From: Candidatus Collierbacteria bacterium RIFOXYD1_FULL_40_9
GTDB taxonomy: Bacteria > Patescibacteriota > Microgenomatia > UBA1400 > MFAQ01
Assembly (NCBI GenBank): GCA_001776275.1
Contig: MFAQ01000005.1
Location: 18,525 to 24,450, forward strand
Direction of reading: 5' to 3'
Length of the DNA: 5,926 bases
Positions within the stretch are counted from its first letter, which is position 1. Every line of letters begins with the position of its first letter. Both the position numbers and the translations under genes were made by a program. Positions 1-4,888 of the stretch are shown piece after piece. Below the pieces are notes generated by a model. That model was not told where the DNA came from and searched no databases. It was given only the letters and a program-made list of their open reading frames with translations.

Positions 1-1806
1 CATAGAACCTGCGATCTTAAAGGACATTTCGGAAGAGTCGACATCGTGGAAAGATCCATCTACAACTGCGACATCGAGGTCAACAAGCTGGTAACCAGCG
101 ATAACGCCGTTGTCGAGAGCTTCGCGAACACCTTTTTCGATAGGAGCAATGAATTCACGAGGAATGGTACCTCCAACAATCTTATTGGTGAAGGTAAAGC
201 CTTCGCCGCGAGTCTTGGGGGTAATATCCAAAATACAGTGACCGTATTGACCGCGACCACCTGATTGACGGATGTATTTACCTTCGCCACGAGCTGGCTT
301 GGTGACAGTTTCACGGTAAGCGACTTGAGGAGCACCAGTGGTAGCCTCGACTTTGAACTCGCGTTTTAAGCGGTCGACGAGGATTTCCAAGTGGAGCTCA
401 CCCATGCCACCGATAACGGTTTGGCCGGTTTCGTGGTCGGTTCTCATTCTAAAGGTTGGATCCTCCTCGGCAAGACGACTGAGGGCTACATCTAGTTTCT
501 CCTGATCGGCCTTGGTTTTGGGCTCAATTGCTAGAGAAATGACTGGCTCTGGGAAGTTGATGGATTCAAGAATAAGTGGCTTGTTTTCGTCACAGAGAGT
601 GTCACCGGTTTTGGTGGCTTTTAGACCAACAATACCGACGATTTCACCGGCACCAGCTTCGGCAATTTCTTCTCTGGTGTTGGCATGCATAAGCATGAGG
701 CGACCCATGCGCTCGCGCTCTCTCTTGCCTGCATTGTAGACGAAGCTACCGGAAGTAATTTTTCCAGAGTAAATACGAACATAAGTGAGCTTACCGACGT
801 GTGGATCGGCTTGGATTTTGAAGGCAAGACCGGAAAAAGGTTCGTTGACATCTGGTTTTCTGATTTCCTCGGCGTCGGTTTCGGGGTTGATACCGACCGT
901 AAGAGGCTTATCTAGAGGAGAGGGAAGAAAGTCGACGACGGCGTCGAGGAGAGGTTGAACACCTTTGTTGCGAAGAGATGAGCCTGGGAAAACAGGAACG
1001 ATTTGGTTTTTGCAGGTGGCAGAGCGAAGTGCGGTTTTGAGAGAAACCATGTCAATTTCTTCACCGTTTAGGTATTTCTCCATGAGAGCTTCGTCGAATT
1101 CGACGATGGACTCAATGAGCTTGGCTCTTTCGACCTCACATTCGTCCTTCATGTCTTCTGGGAAACCGTCGGTAACTTCGTACTTGGCACCAGTTTCGTC
1201 ACCTTGCCAAATGACAGTTTTGCGCTCGAGTAATAAACAAACACCTTTGAAAGTGTTTTCGACACCGACTGGAAGAGCCATGATAGCGGTTTTGGCACCT
1301 AGTTTTTCATGAACATCTTTGATGGTGGCCATAAAATCGGCACCCAAGACGTCCATTTTGTTAACAAAAGCAATACGGGGAACATGGTATTTGTCGGCTT
1401 GGCGCCAGACAGTTTCAGTTTGGGATTGAACACCAGAGCCGGCGTCTAGGACAATAACACCTCCGTCTAAGACACGCAGGGAGCGCTCGACTTCGGCAGT
1501 AAAGTCGACGTGACCTGGAGTATCGATAACATTGAAGCGATGCTCTTCTTTGAAGCGAGCATCGGGAAGAACTGGGGTCCAAAAGGCGGTGGTAGCAGCA
1601 GAAACGATGGTGATACCGCGCTCTTTTTCTTGCTCCATCCAGTCCATTTGAGTATTACCTTCGTCAATGTCTCCTATTTTGTAGGACTTGCCGGTATAAA
1701 AAAGAATACGTTCTGTAGTGGTAGTTTTACCTGCATCGATATGGGCAATAATACCAGTGTTACGAACACGGTCTAAGGGAATCTTTTTTCCTGTTGGAGC
1801 GGCCAT
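1..1806 (-). CDS. fusA: Elongation factor G, 3'-truncated by window edge
   Basis: Translational GTPase that moves tRNAs and mRNA through the ribosome after peptide-bond formation and helps recycle ribosomes; cytosolic. The reverse-strand frame is open from an ATG at 1806 to the window edge, giving 602 codons. The G1 loop AHIDAGKT is at residues 21-28, the switch I region RGIT at 63-66, G3 DTPGHVDF at 95-102 and G4 NKMD at 149-152. Later come domain II and the domain III/IV signatures GGMGELHLE and GGRGQYGH. The visible end is in domain IV (DSSEMSFKIAGSM), so about 90-100 residues including domain V are missing, judged from the usual length near 700. Synonymous sites are rich in C (GAC, GTC, ACC), unlike the AT-ending codons of the right-hand genes, as expected for a highly expressed gene. 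No Shine-Dalgarno precedes the ATG. Upstream lies an unrelated gene with its own terminator rather than rpsG, so fusA is transcribed separately here. Confidence 0.98.
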   Translation of the reverse strand, partial: MAAPTGKKIPLDRVRNTGIIAHIDAGKTTTTERILFYTGKSYKIGDIDEGNTQMDWMEQEKERGITIVSAATTAFWTPVLPDARFKEEHRFNVIDTPGHVDFTAEVERSLRVLDGGVIVLDAGSGVQSQTETVWRQADKYHVPRIAFVNKMDVLGADFMATIKDVHEKLGAKTAIMALPVGVENTFKGVCLLLERKTVIWQGDETGAKYEVTDGFPEDMKDECEVERAKLIESIVEFDEALMEKYLNGEEIDMVSLKTALRSATCKNQIVPVFPGSSLRNKGVQPLLDAVVDFLPSPLDKPLTVGINPETDAEEIRKPDVNEPFSGLAFKIQADPHVGKLTYVRIYSGKITSGSFVYNAGKRERERMGRLMLMHANTREEIAEAGAGEIVGIVGLKATKTGDTLCDENKPLILESINFPEPVISLAIEPKTKADQEKLDVALSRLAEEDPTFRMRTDHETGQTVIGGMGELHLEILVDRLKREFKVEATTGAPQVAYRETVTKPARGEGKYIRQSGGRGQYGHCILDITPKTRGEGFTFTNKIVGGTIPREFIAPIEKGVREALDNGVIAGYQLVDLDVAVVDGSFHDVDSSEMSFKIAGSM

Positions 1807-1848
1807 ACTTAAGTTTTGTGTTTAATTTATATTATTTGACGAATTAAA

Positions 1849-1867
1849 TCTGTCCGGTTAGGACAGA
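1849..1867 (-). promoter_or_regulatory. Inverted repeat in fusA upstream region
   Basis: TCTGTCC and GGACAGA form perfect 7-bp arms around a 5-base loop, 42 bp before the fusA start. If transcription starts near 1870 from the TACAAT box, this becomes a hairpin at the very 5' end of the fusA mRNA, which could stabilise it or act as a regulatory element. Alternatively its inner arm sits near the -35 position of a second possible promoter with a -10 in the AT-rich stretch around 1825-1838. There is no U-tract immediately after it on the reverse strand, so it is not a good terminator. Confidence 0.35.
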
Positions 1868-1876
1868 GTGTGCCTA

Positions 1877-1894
1877 ATTGTAACACGATCGTGT
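1877..1894 (-). promoter_or_regulatory. Palindrome abutting a -10-like box upstream of fusA
   Basis: A perfect 12-bp palindrome, ACACGATCGTGT, occupies 1883-1894. On the reverse strand it is followed at once by TACAAT (1882-1877), a 5/6 match to the sigma-70 -10 hexamer. That places the palindrome between the expected -35 and -10 boxes of a promoter pointing into fusA, a position suited to an operator. No convincing -35 hexamer is seen 16-18 bp upstream, so the promoter assignment is tentative. The palindrome itself is directly visible. No regulator family is assigned. Confidence 0.4.
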
Positions 1895-1902
1895 ACAAAT
1901 AA

Positions 1903-1927
1903 AAACACCCTTATCTAAAGGGTGTTT
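1903..1927 (-). terminator. Intrinsic terminator of the 163-residue gene
   Basis: AAACACCCTT and AAGGGTGTTT form a perfect 10-bp stem around a 5-base loop. On the reverse strand the stem is followed by TTTTTATTTG counting the stem's own last bases, giving a U-rich tail. It begins 3 bp after the TGA stop at 1931. It separates the unknown gene from fusA transcription. On the plus strand it has no useful U-tract. Confidence 0.85.
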
Positions 1928-1930
1928 AAC

Positions 1931-2422
1931 TCAAACAAAAATCAGAACATCAACCATGGTGCTGAATACCAAGTCATCAAGTTTTTTGACCAACTTTCTT
2001 GACTTTAATTGTGATTTTGTAAGGTAAAAATAATAAACTTCGCCATAAGTCTGAAGTTTTTTACCTGATACTTTTTCCAACTTGGATATTAACATTTCTT
2101 TGATGTCTTGGAGTTGAGGCGATCGAAGGTTGATGGTAAAAAAGCGAACTTCAATTTCGCCGACTAACTCAGTGTGACTTGCTGAAAAAAGTAACTTGTA
2201 GCCAGAGTTTTGCAAAAAGCTTTTAAATTTGGTGATTTGGGTTTTGCTGATATTTTTTCCCTCTACATGAAACACAGTTATGTTTTTGGTATGGCTAGAG
2301 TAGACACTTTTTGATCTTTGGTGTGGCAAGAATGTGATCCGAAAGGTTTCGTCTATTGATTCAATGGCGGTCTTTAAGTCTTCGTTTCCATATGCATTTC
2401 CAACTACAAAAGTGTGGTGCAT
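1931..2422 (-). CDS. Hypothetical protein, 163 aa
   Basis: I do not recognise this protein. It starts at an ATG (2422) with an AAAGGAT Shine-Dalgarno-like stretch 8 bases upstream and ends at TGA just before a strong terminator, so it looks like a real single gene. The product is soluble-looking, with no signal peptide or membrane segment, and has no cysteine or tryptophan. It is rich in lysine, especially residues 104-148, where alternating hydrophobic and basic residues suggest amphipathic helices. Short strand-like runs (ITVFHVEG at 48-55, EVRFFTINL at 91-99, GEVYYFYL at 127-134) suggest a small alpha/beta domain. A basic, single-domain protein could bind nucleic acid, but nothing here proves that. 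A possible promoter, TAGACA at 2488-2483 with TAAACT at 2464-2459, has a long 18-base spacer and is weak. The gene lies between fusA and the acetyltransferase on the same strand. Confidence 0.75.
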   Translation of the reverse strand: MHHTFVVGNAYGNEDLKTAIESIDETFRITFLPHQRSKSVYSSHTKNITVFHVEGKNISKTQITKFKSFLQNSGYKLLFSASHTELVGEIEVRFFTINLRSPQLQDIKEMLISKLEKVSGKKLQTYGEVYYFYLTKSQLKSRKLVKKLDDLVFSTMVDVLIFV

Positions 2423-2497
2423 TTGAAGTTATCCTTTCAAGGGACTTGATGAGTCTAGTTTAGCAGAAGCAAAAAACCCATTGTCTACAACAAAATT

Positions 2498-2521
2498 CCT
2501 CAAGAGCCATGACTCTTGGGG
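2498..2521 (-). terminator. Probable terminator hairpin after the acetyltransferase
   Basis: CCTCAAGAG and CTCTTGGGG (plus-strand reading) face each other across a 6-base loop. On the reverse strand the stem has one C-A mismatch two pairs in from the base and is followed by AATTTTG, a weak U-tract. It begins 9 bp beyond the acetyltransferase stop codon, the right place for a terminator. Because the tail is poor, some readthrough into the 163-residue gene is plausible. The rest of 2423-2530 holds no gene. Confidence 0.55.
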
Positions 2522-2530
2522 GATTAATTT

Positions 2531-3175
2531 TTAGATAAACTCCACAACTTGGCGAGCGGTTTGAAGAGCGATTTTGGCACGTGCAACACCTGGGGTAAAT
2601 AGTTCCGGTAAGCCGTCTGGGAAGTAGAACTGGTGTTTGTCGGGGCGAAACCACTTGAGCTGATGGGTCTTGATCCACTTACCGGAGCGGTAAGCATCTA
2701 CTGGTTCTGTACCCCAAACAGTGTAGCCAACTTTTTCCAATGCCTTTCTGGAAGCTTGGTTATCTTCTCTAACACTACTTCTGATACTGTATTTATTTAA
2801 AAAATCGGCAGCGAAGAGAGTACGAGCCAAGTGAGCAGCACTAGCTACCCCCTTGCCCCACCAATTGGTGTCCCAAATGATAATACCTGAGGAGCAACCA
2901 CCATCCCAGGTATCGATTTTATGCAGCGAGGTAACGCCGATTGCGACTTTGGAGCCTTGGGGCTGAATAAACCAAGTGCAGCCTTCTTGTGAGGACCTAG
3001 TTTTATCGTACCATTCGAGTTCGTTTTCTAAGGTCTGACCAAAAAGACCTTGGGTGTACATGTGGACACGCATGGAAGAGAAGTGTTTGACCAACTCTGG
3101 AATATCCTCTTTGGTGCCAGGACGTAGGAGGACTGAAATCTTTTTGGTGGTTACTTGCATTTTGATACCAAACAT
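2531..3175 (-). CDS. GNAT family N-acetyltransferase (RimJ/RimL-like)
   Basis: Predicted to transfer an acetyl group from acetyl-CoA to an amine of a protein N-terminus or small molecule; the acceptor cannot be read from the sequence. The product has 214 residues. The N-terminal strand LLRPGTKEDIPELVKHF (residues 16-32) is the usual GNAT opening. The acetyl-CoA pyrophosphate loop is NWWGKGVA at 104-111, and NQASRKALEKVGY at 139-151 is the typical late helix-strand. A tail of about 60 residues follows, including HQFYFPDGLPELF (181-193). The start at 3175 is chosen because AGGAGA (3186-3181) lies 5 bases upstream. The frame stays open another 41 codons upstream, but that stretch has no Shine-Dalgarno, begins at ATT and contains a terminator hairpin, so I treat it as leader. 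RimJ/RimL relatives include both ribosomal-protein and antibiotic acetyltransferases. The attenuator-like leader would fit a gene sensing translation. Confidence 0.9.
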   Translation of the reverse strand: MFGIKMQVTTKKISVLLRPGTKEDIPELVKHFSSMRVHMYTQGLFGQTLENELEWYDKTRSSQEGCTWFIQPQGSKVAIGVTSLHKIDTWDGGCSSGIIIWDTNWWGKGVASAAHLARTLFAADFLNKYSIRSSVREDNQASRKALEKVGYTVWGTEPVDAYRSGKWIKTHQLKWFRPDKHQFYFPDGLPELFTPGVARAKIALQTARQVVEFI

Positions 3176-3180
3176 TTTTA

Positions 3181-3186
3181 TCTCCT
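3181..3186 (-). promoter_or_regulatory. Shine-Dalgarno that fixes the acetyltransferase start
   Basis: AGGAGA on the reverse strand, 5 bases before the ATG at 3175. It is the only good ribosome-binding site in the long open frame and decides against the upstream in-frame codons. Confidence 0.8.
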
Positions 3187-3262
3187 GTTTTGTTTTAAAG
3201 TGCAGCCAAAGACTACTCATGGATAGTATTTGACTGACTAAACCTCCCGAAGATAAAGCAAA

Positions 3263-3284
3263 AAGCCTCCACTTAGGAAGGCTT
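3263..3284 (-). terminator. Attenuator terminator in the acetyltransferase leader
   Basis: On the reverse strand AAGCCTTC pairs with GGAGGCTT (8 bp, one G-U wobble) across a 6-base loop. A run of five T (3264-3260), sharing two bases with the stem, then TGC, follows. It lies about 85 bp upstream of the acetyltransferase start with no other full-sized gene before it, so it would end transcription prematurely. Its 5' arm is also the partner of the competing stem at 3276-3313. Confidence 0.7.
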
Positions 3285-3313
3285 AAGCTGACAAACAAAT
3301 TACTTAAGCCTCC
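3276..3313 (-). promoter_or_regulatory. Competing antiterminator stem of the leader
   Basis: On the reverse strand GGAGGCTTAAG (3313-3303) can pair with CTTAAGCCTTC (3287-3277) to give 11 bp with one G-U pair and a 15-base loop. This uses the same bases (3284-3277) that form the 5' arm of the terminator, so the two folds exclude each other. The upstream arm covers the stop codon (3306-3304) of the small leader ORF. A ribosome finishing that ORF would cover this arm and leave the terminator free to form; a ribosome stalled earlier would let the antiterminator form. Confidence 0.6.
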
Positions 3314-3396
3314 ATTTTTTGGGCACCAGAATTAACCCTTTCTTTGAGGGACATAATGGTGCCTGGGTAGGCGTGGCAAAGTAATTTAGAATTCAT
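3304..3396 (-). CDS. Putative 30-residue leader peptide
   Basis: A short reverse-strand ORF, ATG at 3396 to TAA at 3306-3304. The peptide begins MNSKLLCHAYPGTIM and ends GAQKMEA. It starts about 10 bases after the expected transcription start from the TATAAT box at 3418-3413 and has no Shine-Dalgarno, so it would be read from a very short leader. Its last codons and stop coincide with the antiterminator arm. It has no run of one amino acid that would point to classical amino-acid attenuation, so the stalling signal, if any, is unknown. An internal hairpin (GGCACCA with TGGTGCC, 3322-3363, plus an inner CCCT/AGGG) lies within it. It may be a regulatory uORF rather than a functional peptide. 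Existence is inferred from position only. Confidence 0.45.
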   Translation of the reverse strand: MNSKLLCHAYPGTIMSLKERVNSGAQKMEA

Positions 3397-3405
3397 ATTG
3401 TTATT

Positions 3406-3438
3406 TTAACACATTATAAGTTGTTTTGGTGGTAAAAT
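3406..3438 (+). promoter_or_regulatory. Weak promoter candidate for the Trp-rich gene
   Basis: TAAAAT (3433-3438) resembles a -10 box 32 bp before the start codon. The best -35-like hexamer, TTAACA (3406-3411), is 21 bp upstream of it, longer than the usual 16-18. The region overlaps the opposing TATAAT, so the two genes are divergently transcribed from a shared 75-bp gap and could affect each other. Confidence 0.3.
3413..3418 (-). promoter_or_regulatory. -10 box for the acetyltransferase leader
   Basis: A perfect TATAAT on the reverse strand. No good -35 hexamer is seen 16-18 bp upstream (about 3435-3441). It predicts a transcript starting near 3406, about 230 bases before the acetyltransferase start and about 10 bases before the leader ORF. 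Confidence 0.5.
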
Positions 3439-3456
3439 AGGCAAAATCTTAAAAAA

Positions 3457-3461
3457 GGAGG
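3457..3461 (+). promoter_or_regulatory. Strong Shine-Dalgarno for the Trp-rich gene
   Basis: GGAGG, inside AAAGGAGGT, ends 9 bases before the ATG at 3471. It is the best ribosome-binding site in the window and makes this small gene very likely real. Confidence 0.85.
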
Positions 3462-3470
3462 TTCCCTGCT

Positions 3471-3893
3471 ATGGGAGGCACAATTGCAATTTTTGACGAT
3501 GACATGCAATTGCTAACTAGTTTGGGAATCTCTCAAGCCGGTAGCAATTTGCAATCCTGGGTAACAATTGATGGTAGTTATGTGGAGTCACCAATCACTA
3601 GATCTGAGGCTGACTGGACATATAACTACCATCCTATATGGAAAGAAGTAAATTGGAACCCTTGGCGATGGTTAGAGCAAGCAGATAGGATTGAAATAAC
3701 TCCAGAAGTGTTATGGGGGTTGGAGGGTATAAAGCTTGCAATCGAAGCTTTGCCAGATCAAAGGGGAAGCAGAAGTGTCACAGAATCTGGTTACTGGGCA
3801 GCGACACCAGAGAATGCTGTGGCGATGGTGAATTGGCTAATAGCTTGGGCAAAAGAGCCAAAAGCTAAATATATTGTATGCACTGGTAAATAG
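3471..3893 (+). CDS. Tryptophan-rich hypothetical protein, 140 aa
   Basis: I do not recognise this protein. The reading frame is well supported: an ideal Shine-Dalgarno, a compact length and a terminator stem that begins at its stop codon. It has ten tryptophans in 140 residues (30, 49, 57, 62, 65, 67, 82, 109, 122, 126), with a dense block at 57-67 (IWKEVNWNPWRW) and another at 122-126 (WLIAW). There is one cysteine (137). No signal peptide, transmembrane helix or catalytic motif is apparent. The start MGGTIAIFDDDMQLLTSLGI reads like a buried strand with acidic residues followed by a helix. The composition is acidic. Clustered aromatics suggest a binding surface for a ligand or another protein. 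Antisense to the acetyltransferase unit and ahead of the radical SAM unit, it is transcribed as a single gene. Confidence 0.8.
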   Translation: MGGTIAIFDDDMQLLTSLGISQAGSNLQSWVTIDGSYVESPITRSEADWTYNYHPIWKEVNWNPWRWLEQADRIEITPEVLWGLEGIKLAIEALPDQRGSRSVTESGYWAATPENAVAMVNWLIAWAKEPKAKYIVCTGK

Positions 3894-3921
3894 AGTCTTT
3901 TTACGCAAGGACTCTATTTTT
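3888..3921 (+). terminator. Terminator overlapping the stop codon of the Trp-rich gene
   Basis: AAATAGAGTC (3888-3897) and GACTCTATTT (3910-3919) form a perfect 10-bp stem with a 12-base loop; the downstream arm runs into five T (3917-3921). The 5' arm contains the TAG stop (3891-3893), so termination structure and coding end are merged. The next promoter starts 3 bases later. Confidence 0.8.
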
Positions 3922-3923
3922 GT

Positions 3924-3952
3924 TTGACAAAGTGGTGAAGATAGTGTAGTAT
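3924..3952 (+). promoter_or_regulatory. Promoter of the radical SAM / aminotransferase unit
   Basis: A perfect -35 TTGACA (3924-3929), a 17-base spacer and a -10 TAGTAT (3947-3952, four of six matches). The predicted transcription start is about 3958-3960, only 2-4 bases before the ATG at 3962. The mRNA would therefore be leaderless or nearly so, which agrees with the lack of a Shine-Dalgarno sequence. Confidence 0.7.
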
Positions 3953-3961
3953 ATACACTAT
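3941..3961 (+). promoter_or_regulatory. Operator-like inverted repeat over the -10 and start site
   Basis: ATAGTGTA (3941-3948) and TACACTAT (3954-3961) are perfect 8-bp inverted arms separated by GTATA. The repeat covers the -10 box and the predicted transcription start and ends one base before the start codon. Because transcription would begin inside it, it acts more plausibly as a DNA site for a dimeric repressor than as an RNA hairpin. The regulator is not encoded in the visible window as far as I can tell. Confidence 0.6.
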
Positions 3962-4837
3962 ATGAAGATACAAACTTTTACTGTGGTATCTGGAAATGCT
4001 TTATGTAACGCATTTTGTCCGTTTTGTGTTTCGAAGATGACGGGAATTAAAGAAATTGGAATTAGGCCTACGAAAGTTAATTGGAGAAATTTTGATAAGG
4101 CATGCCGAATTGCCCAACTAAATGGAATAACAACAGTATTACTAACAGGAAAGGGTGAACCAACCCTCTACCCCGATCAGCTGACGGAATTTTTGACGCA
4201 TTTGCAAAAGTATGACTTTCCTATTTTGGAACTGCAAACAAATGCAGTCTTGTTTTCTGAACTTCCTGAAAAGTACGATAAGTACTTGCAGGAGTGGTAC
4301 GAGCTTGGGCTGACAACGATATCAATTTCAATTGTTCACTACGACCCAGAAAAAAACAGAGCCAACTACTTGCCTTTTAAAAAGAGTTATCCAGACCTTA
4401 AAAAGACAATTACCAAGCTACATGAAATTGGCTACTCAGTAAGATTTTCGGTGGTCCTAATTAATGACCATATTGATACTCCAGAGGAAGCAGAAAAAAT
4501 AGTAAAGAAAGCCTCGGAGTGGGGTGTGGAGCAAGTATCTCTGCGGCCTGTGGCAGCGCCAGACGAGTCAGAAAGTGAGAAGTATAAGAGAGACACGATA
4601 AAGATGATGCTGACCCCTGCGAAAATTGCCAAACTAAATAAGTGGGCAGAAAAGAGAGGTCGACTGTTGCTCTCTTATGGTCATAACTCAAGAATATTTG
4701 ATATTGATGGACAGAATGTTTGTCTTACCGACGCATTAACAATAAAGCCGAGTACTGATGACATTAGGCAGATGATCTTTTTCCCTGATGGTCACATCCG
4801 CTTTGATTGGCAGTATAAAGGGGCGATCATACTTTAG
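3962..4837 (+). CDS. Radical SAM domain protein, 291 aa
   Basis: Predicted to use a [4Fe-4S] cluster to cleave S-adenosylmethionine and start radical chemistry; the substrate is unknown. The cluster motif CNAFCPFC supplies C15, C19 and C22 (CX3CX2C). TGKGEPTL at 62-69 is the GGE-type SAM-binding loop, LQTNA at 91-95 the next core strand and VSLRPV at 192-197 a late barrel strand. Only two other cysteines exist (C48, C254), so there is no SPASM/Twitch cluster set; the domain is a single-cluster core with a short C-terminal strand-rich tail (FFPDGHIRFDW). The ATG at 3962 has no Shine-Dalgarno but sits at the predicted transcription start, consistent with leaderless translation. Codons are AT-ending, unlike fusA. 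The PLP-enzyme gene follows 51 bp downstream with no terminator between, so the two are probably cotranscribed and may act in one pathway. Confidence 0.93.
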   Translation: MKIQTFTVVSGNALCNAFCPFCVSKMTGIKEIGIRPTKVNWRNFDKACRIAQLNGITTVLLTGKGEPTLYPDQLTEFLTHLQKYDFPILELQTNAVLFSELPEKYDKYLQEWYELGLTTISISIVHYDPEKNRANYLPFKKSYPDLKKTITKLHEIGYSVRFSVVLINDHIDTPEEAEKIVKKASEWGVEQVSLRPVAAPDESESEKYKRDTIKMMLTPAKIAKLNKWAEKRGRLLLSYGHNSRIFDIDGQNVCLTDALTIKPSTDDIRQMIFFPDGHIRFDWQYKGAIIL

Positions 4838-4838
4838 A

Positions 4839-4867
4839 TCTCAGATGGCAGTTCTCAGATATCAGAT
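4839..4867 (+). repeat. Degenerate short TCAGAT repeat between the two genes
   Basis: TCTCAGAT occurs at 4839-4846 and again at 4853-4860, followed directly by TATCAGAT at 4860-4867. The units fall 14 and 7 bp apart, so the pattern fits a decayed heptamer repeat. It starts 2 bp after the radical SAM stop codon. The rest of the 51-bp gap is AT-rich, and TATAAA at 4877-4882 could be a -10 box for a leaderless start of the next gene, but no -35 supports it. Confidence 0.5.
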
Positions 4868-4888
4868 ATTAATATTTATAAAAATTAA

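Noticed and set aside
46..1776. Several open frames on the plus strand and other reverse frames across the fusA region
   Set aside because: They are shadows of fusA: no ribosome-binding sites and no recognisable products, whereas the EF-G frame is continuous and carries all G motifs.
1931..1933. TGA read as glycine, as in some CPR lineages
   Set aside because: The TGA lies 3 bp before a strong terminator stem, and no gene shows an in-frame TGA, so it works as a stop here.
3176..3298. N-terminal extension of the acetyltransferase to a 255-residue protein
   Set aside because: The extension begins at ATT, has no Shine-Dalgarno and runs through a terminator hairpin, while AGGAGA is well placed for the ATG at 3175. 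The GNAT domain is complete without it.
3322..3363. Hairpin GGCACCA/TGGTGCC as a terminator
   Set aside because: On neither strand is the stem followed by a U-tract; on the plus strand the T run precedes it. It is more likely an internal leader structure.
3260..3406. T-box riboswitch in the acetyltransferase leader
   Set aside because: The conserved T-box antiterminator sequence (UGGNACCGCG) is absent and the leader is too short for a stem I specifier domain.
3962..4837. SPASM/Twitch-type peptide-modifying radical SAM enzyme
   Set aside because: Only two cysteines lie outside the CX3CX2C motif, too few for auxiliary clusters, and no precursor-peptide gene is evident next to it.
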